DNA of 10,264 nucleotides from Pigoraptor vietnamica (taxonomy: Eukaryota > Opisthokonta > Filasterea), in the NCBI GenBank assembly GCA_943704525.1, contig CALSCQ010002180.1:1-10264 (forward strand), read 5' to 3'. Made by a program: the position numbers and the translations under genes. The notes under the pieces were generated by a model. That model saw nothing but the letters and a program-made list of their open reading frames with translations, did not search any database and was not told the DNA's origin. Below, piece by piece: positions 1 through 8,602 of this stretch; the stretch's first letter is position 1; each line of letters begins with the position of its first letter.

Positions 1-52
1 CCCCCCCCCCCCCCCCGCCCCCCACCCACACGCACCGCACACACACGGCACA
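1..52. repeat. Poly-C tract and C/CA-rich left end
   Basis: Sixteen C, one G, six more C, then CCCA and CA-rich sequence to about position 52. It sits at the extreme left edge, just beyond the last visible part of the PIG-M gene. It is probably the homopolymer where assembly stopped. Read on the minus strand (the sense of the adjacent gene) it is a G-rich run, an unlikely coding sequence, so it is taken as intronic or artefactual. Confidence 0.85.
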
Positions 53-129
53 CACGTCGAGAAATAGCCGCGCAATTGACTGAGTGGGCAAAGAGAAGCA
101 ACAGAGGCAAGGAACGGAGGGAGACTCAC

Positions 130-364
130 ATGGCGTACATGAGGCCAAACAATGCCGCGAACGTAAGCGCAGACACCCCGACGAATGTCAGCCGCGCCGT
201 GTTAGCAAAGTGTCCACCACCAAAGTGGAGCACGCGACCGTCGCGAATGGCGTTGCGTTGGTACAAATTGCGGCCAGCAGTCATGCGAAGACTGGTGCTG
301 GGCCGGCGCGTCGCCTCGGGGCTACAGTGCACGGATTATCAGCGATTCGCACCAATCGCGTGTT

Positions 365-450
<86 letters not shown>

Positions 451-1332
451 GGTGGGTACGCGTGCGGGCGTGCGTGCGGGACGGCGAGACGTCGGTGCTA
501 CGGTGGCGTGGTGTGTTGAGGTGGGGATGCGTGAGGTAACAATAGCGTGCGCATGATCGTTGGAGGGACAAAATGTGCGGGCATAACACAACGTCGACAT
601 GCACGAAACAGGGCACGCACCGTCCCTGCGGCGACGACACGTCCGGCAGCGTCACGCGCGTCCCGTCGAAATTACTGTCAAGCACGAGCAACATGGGCAG
701 CGTAAAGACGACGGGGTACAGTCGGAGGTGCACGGCCGCACCGTGGTACGCGGCCGCCGACAACACGCGCTTTCGCATGAGGAAGTAGATCGAGAGGAGA
801 ACGGGGAGGGACGCAAGGGCCTCTGCGTTGCCCCGCGTGGAAATGGCGATAACGACGGGGTTGTAGAGCCACCACCAAGCGCACGTGACCGCGGTGCGGC
901 GGTCGAGGAGCCGCGTGCGAAGCGTGCGATAGATGACGACAGCACAGAGAAGGTCGAGCGCGGCGAAGAGGAGCTTGCCGATGCACCTGAGAGCGTCGAA
1001 TTCGCGAGCGGGCGTCATCAGATTGCGATTTGTCACAAAGGTGAGAAGTCACGCCCACGCCCACATACACACGTGCATGGCACGCACCTGTGCATCCACA
1101 CTGACGGCAGCATCGCAAATGCAATCAGCGGCGTGTAGCGGTATGTCAGCCTGTCAAAGGGGCTCTCTCCGCGCGACACGTGCGCCGCCGCGTCCAGAAA
1201 CACGCCGTAATCCGCGTCGGTGTACTTGACGGCGCTGTGTGCGTCGTGCCATTCGCCGTACGCAATCAGCGCGAGGCGGATCAGCGCTGCCGCAATTATG
1301 TGCGGCCGCATTGCGCGCGACACATATGCCAT
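130..1332 (-). CDS. PIGM: PIG-M, GPI mannosyltransferase 1 catalytic subunit; 3' end missing
   Basis: PIG-M transfers the first alpha-1,4-mannose from dolichol-phosphate-mannose to GlcN-(acyl)PI on the lumenal face of the ER. Exons on the minus strand: 1332-1088, 986-621 and 321-130. Donors are GTGCGT, GTGCGT and GTGAGT, and every junction is phase 2, so the frame stays open. About 267 residues are visible; human PIG-M has 423. Residues 36-45 (KYTDADYGVF) hold the DxD motif of the family (D39, D41). YRYTPL follows, then the hallmark WLYNP...STRGNAEAL and HLRLYPVVFTLP segments in exon 2. In exon 3, FVGVSALTFAALFG corresponds to the FVAVAGLTFFALSFG region of human PIG-M. The start ATG gives the family's usual short N-terminus before the first helix. 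The start of exon 3 is the weakest point: position 321 (after TGTAG) or about 303 (after GGCCCAG) both keep phase. The rest of the gene lies past the left edge, possibly after a 50-nt intron (129-80). The product should pair with a PIG-X/PBN1-type partner, which is not seen here. Confidence 0.9.
361..441. repeat. (GT)n microsatellite inside PIG-M intron 2
   Basis: A nearly pure GT tract on the plus strand with two TTT interruptions near its left end (about 363 and 379). It lies within intron 2 of PIG-M (620-322), so the pre-mRNA carries (CA)n just upstream of the exon 3 acceptor. Overlapping open frames across it are repeat-driven (repeated V/C or H/T residues) and not genes. Confidence 0.95.
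442..456 (+). other. Perfect G-quadruplex motif next to the GT tract
   Basis: GGGTGGGTGGGTGGG: four G3 runs with single-T loops. This pattern is known to form very stable parallel quadruplexes. It directly abuts the (GT)n tract and lies on the template strand of PIG-M intron 2, so the quadruplex would form in DNA and not in the transcript. Confidence 0.8.
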
Positions 1333-1925
1333 TGTGGCGCGACAACGACAAGGTCGGAATTGTGCGTGCTTCGAAATCGAGGACTATGAGATGTTCCGCG
1401 AGAATAGCGGCGGTGGCGACTGCTGCCTGCGTCGACCCGCAGAGCTCAAATGCGCGGCTGCGAGGTACGTCTCCCAGCGAAGGTGCGTGCGTACACGCGC
1501 TGCGCAAGCGTAAGGCGTGTGTTCGGTGCGCGTTCGTGCGCGTGTCACCGTCAGCGAGTGTTTTGTTTTTGAAAGACGCGCGCTCGTCTTGGATTTGCTA
1601 CTTATCGACCCATTTTGGAATAGCACTCTGTCCACGTGTAATACCCACCCTACATCGTGCGTTCCAATCCACCTTTCCTCCTTCGGAAACCCCCACTCTA
1701 TCCTAAACATATCGGTTACGTGGCACTTTTGTGGTCGCCGTGTCAAGCAGAGAACACCATCGAACATAAACGTTAGAGGTCCATCACACACGTGCACACT
1801 CGCGCGCTCACACACGCACACACACACGTGCGCACACATAGTAAGTGTGCGATCGAACACGTGGTGGTCCTCAACCGCTGATTGCTATTCCCCGACGATG
1901 GTGCGATAGTTGTGTCCACGTCGCC
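1333..1925. promoter_or_regulatory. Divergent intergenic region, PIG-M / SLC35 fusion gene
   Basis: 593 bp between two start codons pointing apart, so it should hold both promoters and 5' leaders. No supported coding sequence was found. Four CACGTG palindromes (E-box/G-box core) lie at 1633, 1789, 1825 and 1858, the last three clustered within 75 bp of the plus-strand start. A short CA-rich stretch lies at about 1803-1830. No convincing TATA element could be picked out. CACGTG is also common elsewhere in the window, so its role here is inference. Confidence 0.5.
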
Positions 1926-4813
1926 ATGCGCACACAGCGTCCGAGTGGCGGGCGATCGCTCGTCACGCCGCTGCGGAGCGTTTTTCTATTTCTCAGCTGC
2001 GCGGTGTTGTTTGTAATTGCACGCGGCGATGTGGAGAGTGCGAACGCGGGTACGACGTGCGGATCGGACGCGCCGTCGCTGGTGCTTAACGCACACCCGA
2101 CAGTTGCGCTCGAAGTCAAGCAAATCGGCGGACGTGGAGTGCGCGCGGGTCGGCTAACGCTGCTTAAGCTCACGGTGGCGGGTGCGTGTCTTTCTGTGCC
2201 TGGGAGCGCTGGTGCAGCATTTGCCTTGCTTTCGAATCGCCACCGATTTGACGCGGTTGTAGTGACCGTGTCGTCGGATACTGATCACTGTGTTTTGCAG
2301 AGAATGGCAAGCCGCTGCAACTGCGGCACCTCGGCGTCTTTCGGGACGGCCAGTTCATGCACGTGACCGTGCTGTCTACGGACCTTGCGACTGTCGGACA
2401 CGCAATGACACGCGCGAAGAAGGCGACCCGCGTGTACGAGTCGGCCAACGGCACGATCGGATGGGCACATCCGGACGCGCACGCCGCTGACGAGATCGTC
2501 TTCAGTTTTCCCTATGTTGGATGGTGCGTCGGGGGAAGCGGCGTTGTTTACGCTGTGTATGTCTGGCTTGTGTGTACGCGCGCGTGTGTGTGCCTCCCAC
2601 GTGCCGCTGCGCAAGCATGTGTATGCGAATATGGCTGTTCCGAGGGCTGCCTAACCCACACCCCTCACACACTCCAGGTACCTCATCACCGCCGTCGTGC
2701 CCTATCGCCCCGACGGCGCGCTCAACGGCGCCGTGTACCGTCTTCTGCTCGGCGCGAGGGTGTTTGTGGCCCCAGAAGTGGCCGCGTCCAAGACACCGAC
2801 AGGGGACGGTCACGTGGTCCCGATCGCCGGGCGTGGCGTGGCGCCGGAGAAGGCGCTGGGGGACCGCTTCATGCACGTGATGCCGTGGGTGTGACGCACG
2901 CAGTGGATGGCGGGCTATCTCCCGCGCCCTGACACGCTTCAATGGCCGATTTGCTTGTTCTTTCGTCTGCATTGGGGTGATACAACAAGGGCTGGCTGGC
3001 TGATTGTCTTCCCGGCCTTGTACTTTCTCTTTGTGTGGGCCCTTAATTGTTCTTCCCGTCTGCATGTGATGCTGGTGACGCAATTGCTGGCTTTCTTTCC
3101 GCGCCCTTGACTTTCACACACTCTATGTGGCCATATCGAATAGTTGCCTCATCATTCGTCCGTCGTCGTACTGTGCATCGCCGCAGTTCCCACTGTCTCG
3201 CCTTTGGGCTCCTGTACCAGTTGCATCGCATTGCGACTGACCCTCGCGCTCCATCACGTGACCCGCAGCCCCCACGAGCAATCGTCCTCGTACGTGCTCC
3301 TCGCCAGCCCCGGCTTCGACCCACCATCGGATGGTGGCATGAGTAACGAGCAGTCCAAGTTCCGTGCTGTGGGCCACACCGACTTCACCGTCCACGGGCG
3401 TCTGGACATTCCGCCCCGAAAGCTCCCGACCGGCGACCCCGTCCTAGTGGAGGCTTGCATCATGCCCCCGGACGACATTCGCGATTCCCTGTACTTGCTG
3501 GACGAGCCTGAGCAGGCGGCGGACGAGGACGTCGAAGCGGAGGGGGAGGCAGAGGGCGACGGCGAGGGCGCGAGTGCGACAGCGGTGCCTGCGAGTGAGA
3601 GTGCGAACGCGACTGACACGAGCACCTCCCGCGAGAGCAACGCCACGTCCGCAAAGGCCCACCACCGTCATGTGACGGCGCCCATGCAGAAATCGCCGCT
3701 GCCTGTTCCTGGGCCGAACATCACCCAGCGACAGAGAGATCTCCGCAGCGTCCGCCACTCGCGCTCCCTGCTCGCTGTTGCGGACGACGCGGACCTTCTC
3801 GCGCGTGTGCGGCGGTGGGAGGCGACGCGCGAGGCATTCCGCGGGACAGCCAAGCTGCTCGTTGTTTCTGAGCACTCGGAAACGGTCTCGATCATGTCGC
3901 AATCGCTGAGCGGTCGTAAATCCGGGACGGGCGGCCTGGGGATGGCGGCGATGGCCCTCAGCGCTCTCTCCAATTCGCTCGGCGGCGGAAAAGTGGACGA
4001 CGGCAAAGCGAGTGCCGACGCGAACGGGAAACCGGCGCTGTCATCGAACGCGTCGGCGTCTGTGGGCTCTCTTAAGGCGGAAAACGGGGCGTCTGACGCG
4101 CTGCCGTTTGTCGCGGTGGACGACGACGACACGGTGGTGCACGGAGAAATGGCGGAGGAAAGGACCCACGCACATGCGGCGGACGGAATTTCGAGCGGTG
4201 GGCTGAGCCTCGACGTCAACGAGATGCCCCTGAACAACATTATTCCCGGCGCGCTGCAGTCGGCGTCGGAGGAAACGCGCGGCGGGGAGTGCGTTGGCTT
4301 CACGGTGTGCTTTGCGTCCCCCGGGGCCTTCCGCCTGATACTCGAGGCACGCGACCCGGAGAGGAACGTCCTCGTCGCTGCATTTGACGTGCGGACGGAA
4401 GAGTCGAATGCGATTGTGGCTGAGGGGACGCTCATCGACGCACACGCAAGGTGGCGACCTTTTTTTTTGTGTGTGTGTGTGTGTTTCTTGTTTCTGTAGC
4501 ACACATGAGCTGCAACACACACACAGCGATGTCCACGCACGCTTGTTAATGCTCACGACACCCTTCTTCGCTCGTAGGCTCGTGTTGTCGCCGGGCGCGT
4601 TCGTGGTTAGCTTCGCCTCTCTTGGGGGCCTGATGATTGCGCTGAGCGTGACGATAGCGCGCCGCCGTTTGGTACAGCGATCGGAGCGACAAGCGCGCGT
4701 CATTCGCCTCTTGCGCAACGGCTTCTTCATACTGTTGTGGTACATCTTCAGCACGGCGCTCACGTTCTACAACAAGGTGCGCATTTAAGCACGGACTTAT
4801 GTGTCTGTGTGTC

Positions 4814-4852
<39 letters not shown>

Positions 4853-6199
4853 TGTGTGTGTGTGTGTCTGTGTGTCTGTGTCTGTGTGCGTGTGTGCGTG
4901 TGCGTGTGTGCGTGTGCGTGTGTGCGTGTGTGCGTGTCTCCGTATGTATGTACGCGCATGCGTGTTATGCCATGCGCCAGCAAGTCACCCCCACCCTCCG
5001 TCCCACCGCAGTGGTTCCTGTCCAAGGGCAACTTCAAATGCCCCCTCGTCATGACCGTGTTACACATGGTGGTCTGTTACTCGCTCAGCCGCGCGTGCAT
5101 CGTGCTATGGCCCTCGCTGCGCGGCGAGCCCGTCGACCGCCACACGTTCTTGCGCCGCGTCGTCCCCGCGGGCGTCTCTGGCGCTCTCGACATCGGCCTA
5201 AGCAACTTCTCCCTTCTCTTCATCACCGTCACGCTCTACACGATATGCAAATCAAGCCTCCCGTTCTGGGCGTTCGTCGGTTCGATTGCGCTTGGGCTCG
5301 AGCGAGCACGCCTCGCGCGCGTCATTCCTATGGTCACCGTGTGCGTCGGCGTTGTCCTCGGCGCCATGCACGACGGCCACGGCCACCAGCACACGGCGCA
5401 GTCGTCCTTTGAATCCGTGCAGTCGTTCAGTCCGTTTGGCCTCTTCCTCGTGCTCTCGGCGGCGTTTGCGGGGGGTCTTCGGCTGCCGTACATGCAGTTG
5501 CTCATGCAGCGTGGTGGCGGCAATTTGGCACCGCCGTCGGCCTTCAAGACGGTCCTCCCGTCTCACATACCTCACGTGCGCGGCGTGGTCACTGCGTACG
5601 ATGGCACGTCGCGGCCGCTGCTGGATCGCAAGTACAGCGGGCCGGACCCTCGTGGCGATCGAAAGGACGCCGACAGCGTGCACCACTCTAGCATCATTGC
5701 GAGTGTGGAGCAGCGCCTCGTACGGCGTACGTCGGACACGCAGGAACACGAGGGCAACGACGAGGAAGTGAAGGTGCACGGCGACGCCCCGCATGCAGAG
5801 CACACGCCCCCCGCGGCCACCCCTGCCACCGCGCGTCGCCATCCCGTGACCACGCTCTACTATGTCGCGCCGGTGATGGCGGCCGTGCTGTTTCCGCTGG
5901 CGGTGGCGATGGAGCGCGGCGCAGTACTTCAGTTCTACGAGAGCGGGCTGCTGTGGCGCAACGTTGTGCTGTCGATGGTTGGGGGCGTTCTTGCGTTCGC
6001 GATGTCGCTCTCCGCGTTCCACGTCGTTCATCGGACGTCCGGCATCACCCTCTCGCTCGCGGGCGTGGTGAAAGAGGTGCTCACCATCGTGCTCTCGATT
6101 GCCATTTATGGGGACCGCCTGTCCCTCCTGAACTACTTTGGGCTCGCGCTGAGCCTCGGCGGAATCGTCGCCTTTCATCTGGCGGAAGAGCACCACTGA
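1926..6199 (+). CDS. Signal peptide, two YtkA-like lumenal domains, TM helix, SLC35C2-like transporter (fusion)
   Basis: Six exons: 1926-2181, 2301-2523, 2678-2884 (or 2890), 3269-4450, 4578-4776 and 5012-6199, about 1084 residues. All phases match (1, 2, 2, 2, 0). Residues 19-32 are a signal-peptide core with a plausible cleavage near A41. Residues 54-190 resemble a YtkA-type beta sandwich (DGQFMHVTVLSTDL, then FSFPYVGWYLITAVV). A diverged second copy spans about 263-608 and is interrupted by acidic, Ser/Thr-rich sequence with four N-glycosylation sequons (NAT, NAT, NIT, NAS). A helix at about 630-650 is followed by a basic stretch (IARRRLVQRSERQAR). Residues 668-1084 are an SLC35C2/TPT-family transporter: FSTALTFYNKWF, LDIGLSNFSLLFITVTLYT, RTSGITLSLAGVVKEV, LNYFGLALSLGGI. 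SLC35C2 relatives act in Golgi/ERGIC nucleotide-sugar handling; the substrate here is unknown. Topology fits: lumenal N-terminus, one helix, cytosolic linker, then a carrier with a cytosolic N-terminus. Weak points are the exon 3-4 junction and the possibility of two or three separate genes (see findings). The transporter part alone is certain. Confidence 0.7.
2885..3268 (+). other. Proposed intron 3 of the fusion gene (384 nt)
   Basis: Starts GTGGGT; GTGACG six bases later, at 2891, is an equally phased alternative. It ends CCCGCAG, with a CTGAC branch-point-like sequence about 30 nt upstream. All three stop codons in the reading frame (2892, 3108, 3141) lie inside it. The region is pyrimidine-rich and has no other coding match. 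If it is not an intron, the first gene ends at the TGA at 2892-2894 and a second begins downstream. Confidence 0.55.
4460..4485 (+). repeat. T9 plus short (GT)n tract in intron 4
   Basis: Nine T followed by about eight GT units, nine bases after the GTGGCG donor of the 127-nt intron 4451-4577 of the fusion gene. A TGTAG at 4494-4498 follows, but as an acceptor it would be out of phase. The acceptor used in the model is CTCGTAG at 4571-4577. Confidence 0.85.
4799..4937 (+). repeat. (GT)n-rich microsatellite in intron 5
   Basis: A GT tract with TC, TA and CG interruptions fills most of the 235-nt intron 4777-5011. The flanking exons end in FYNK and begin WFLSKG, the invariant FYNKW junction of SLC35C/TPT proteins, so the intron call is firm. 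The transcript would carry (GU)n here. The open frame through the repeat (repeated V and C residues) is not protein. Confidence 0.93.
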
Positions 6200-6525
6200 A
6201 CGGAACTGCGTGTTGCGCGTGGGCGTCGCATGTGAACGGCTGCAGCGTTTGTCCGCGTGTCTATTTTTTTGCGTGCGTTGCTTTAATTCTATTGGTCTCC
6301 GCGGTTTGACAATACGAAGCTATGGGCCTCTCCGTCCTGGTGACGGGTGGGCCTCCCCCATAATAGGAAATACATGTCGAAACATCACTATTCCCGCGCT
6401 GGTTAGTTAGCGCCCTTGGCTTTTCGCAACACATGCGCGATAAGCGCAAGATCATTTAGTAAGGCAGGCGGAAGGAAAACTACAAGCGCGCGTACGCATG
6501 GAAACGGAGGCTTGAGAGCGCGTCG
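6200..6525. other. Convergent intergenic region
   Basis: 326 bp between two stop codons facing each other (plus-strand TGA at 6197-6199, minus-strand TGA at 6528-6526). It should hold the 3' UTRs and poly(A) sites of both genes. It is more AT-rich than the surrounding exons. No AATAAA, tRNA or conserved coding segment was recognised. Confidence 0.6.
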
Positions 6526-8417
6526 TCACTCTCCTTTCTTTCCCAGCGCAGCCGTCGTTGCCGACGAGCCATCGTGCTTCTCCGTCGTGTGGCGCCGCAC
6601 GGAATGCGGACGCTTGGGCAGCACGTGCGAGACGAGGTAGAGCCCCAGCGCGATGAAGTGGCCAACAAAGTACAGCGACTTCCACACGGCGATTGTGGAC
6701 GACAGGTCGAGCAGCATAAAGCCAATGCCGAGGTAAGGAAAAGTCATGCCGGCGAGAACACCCGCGACGAAGCGGTACACGGCGGCCACGGCAGGAACCG
6801 TCTCGAGGGGCAGTACGCAGCGCTTGAGAGAGAGCTCGGCAGCCTGGAAGAAGGGCACAAAGAGGAAGAAGAGGTAGTACCCCGGATGGACGCCGTGCCA
6901 GAAGGCGCTGACGGCGAAGGTGGCGAGCATTCGCGCGGGTCGGATGGGAAAGCGCGCGTACACAAAGTCCCTCAGCCAGTGCTGCACGCTCATGTTCCAC
7001 TTCAGAATGATCGCGCGCACGGACGTCGCAAACTCAACGCCAAACGCGTCGATGTTCTGCACGGCCGTCGCGTCCAGATGCAGCAGCGGGTCACCCACGG
7101 CGTCCTTCTGCGCGGTGTCCGCCGCCTCTGCTTTCGATTCGCCGCGCTTGTCCTTCTCCTCCGGGACGAGGTTCGACCCGAGACCGGCGGCGAGGCACCC
7201 GGACTCGGCAAGGATCCATCCCGCTATGAAGCGGTGTCGAAACTGGACGACGCAGAACAGCGCGTAGAGAAGGCGGTACAAGAACGACGTCGACTCGAGG
7301 AACTCTTCCGTGCGCATGTAGGCGAGGGGAAGCGTGCGCGACAGCAGCACAAAACCGACGCCAAAGTACGCCGCGTCCTTCAGCCGGCCGAGCGCTGCCG
7401 AGAGCGTGTCGATCATGTGCAACTTTGGGTTCTCGCACATGGCGACGAACACGCGCACGCTGTAGACCGGCCCGGTGAGCATCCCGCAAGGCGAGTAACA
7501 GTAGGCAAAGTACTGTAACAGCGAGAGCGTCGACGCCTGTGGGAGGTTTTGCAGTTCATCGCTTGAAGGGGTGGACCCGCGCGAGCGCGCGATGTTCTCG
7601 TCGGCAGAGTGAAAGGCGAACGCGACGAGCTTGAGCGTGAGAAGGAGTTGCACGGCGTTTGCATGCGGGCGAGGCGCGGAGAATCCCAGCAAGTAACCGA
7701 GACGGAAGAAGAGAAGATAGCCGAAGCAAAGCGCGAAGACGACCGAGGGGCTGTGCCTGCGCGCAGTGGGATGGGGCGGTTATCTTCAGTGTGTGCCGAT
7801 ATGGAGGCGTATCTGCACGCCGACGCACAAGGTCCGATGGGAGCGTAACTGGTAACAAAAGAGGCCCGCCAGTGTCGCGTACGATAGCGCATTACAGTGA
7901 CACATTGCCATCTATTGGCACGTCACCTTGGACTGAGCAGCCGCGCAATGGCAAACGTCAGCGTGCTTGTGAGCAGCGAGTGGACAATGTCACCGCGACA
8001 GACGAGCGCCGCAAGAGACAGACCTGCGGCCATTGGTACATTTTCACTCTTGTTAGAGCCCGGTTGCGAGTCGTACGCGCGTGCTTGTGTTTGTGCGTGG
8101 GCGCGTGTGTGAGTGCAGTGTCGTGAGGTGTCTGTGCGCCTGTGTGTGTCTGTGTGCGTCTGTGTGCGACTGTGTGCATCTGTGTGTGTGCATGTGTGTG
8201 TGTGTGTGTGCGTGCGTGCGTGTGTGTGTCTGTATGTGTCTGTGTGTGTCTGTGTGTGTCTGTGTGCGTCTGTGTGTGTGTGTGTGCGTGCGTGCGTGTG
8301 TGTGTCTGTATGTGTCTGTGTGTGTCTGTGGGCGTCTGTGTGTGTGTGTGTGTGTGTGTGCGTGCGTGTGTGTGTGTGTCTGTATGTGTCTGTGTGTGTC
8401 TGTGTGTGTCTGTGTGC

Positions 8418-8454
<37 letters not shown>

Positions 8455-8571
8455 CGTGTGTGTGTCTGTATGTGTCTGTGTGTGTCTGCGTGTGTCTGTG
8501 TGTGTCTGTGTGTGTCTGTATGTGTCTGTGTGTGTCTGCGTGTGTCTGTGTGTGTCTGCGTGTGTCTGTGT

Positions 8572-8602
<31 letters not shown>

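Noticed and set aside
84-539. Open frames over the first GT tract (plus strand) and the 251-residue minus frame
   Set aside because: The minus frame is PIG-M exon 2 reading through its donor into the intron repeat; the plus frames are shadows of PIG-M and the repeat.
3144-3268. Upstream extension of exon 4 as a hydrophobic signal-like leader
   Set aside because: The frame has no ATG there and begins just after a TAG; the region fits intron 3 better, including a CTGAC branch-point-like sequence.
4494-4498. TGTAG as the acceptor of intron 4
   Set aside because: It would give phase 1, while the exon 4 donor at 4451 is phase 2. The acceptor at 4577 matches phase and has a better pyrimidine tract.
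4549-4776. Independent start codon (ATG at 4549) for the SLC35C2-like gene
   Set aside because: It is in frame, but would leave only about 50 bp after a stop that itself follows readthrough into a T9(GT)n repeat, with no room for a promoter. Kept as an alternative, not preferred.
5252-6196. 314-residue minus-strand open frame
   Set aside because: Antisense of the SLC35C2-like exon 6; Arg/His-rich, as expected from GC-rich complementary coding sequence.
6300-6420. Possible structured RNA or tRNA in the convergent gap
   Set aside because: A short GGGCCTC direct repeat is visible, but there is no cloverleaf, A/B box pair or consistent stem.
6574-7518. 314-residue plus-strand open frame
   Set aside because: Antisense shadow of the MBOAT7-like exon 3, with charged, compositionally biased residues and no recognisable domain.
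8200-8600. CRISPR array or telomeric repeat
   Set aside because: There are no conserved repeat-spacer units, only degenerate GT sequence. It is internal to a gene and lacks a telomere-type unit such as TTAGGG or TTTAGGG.
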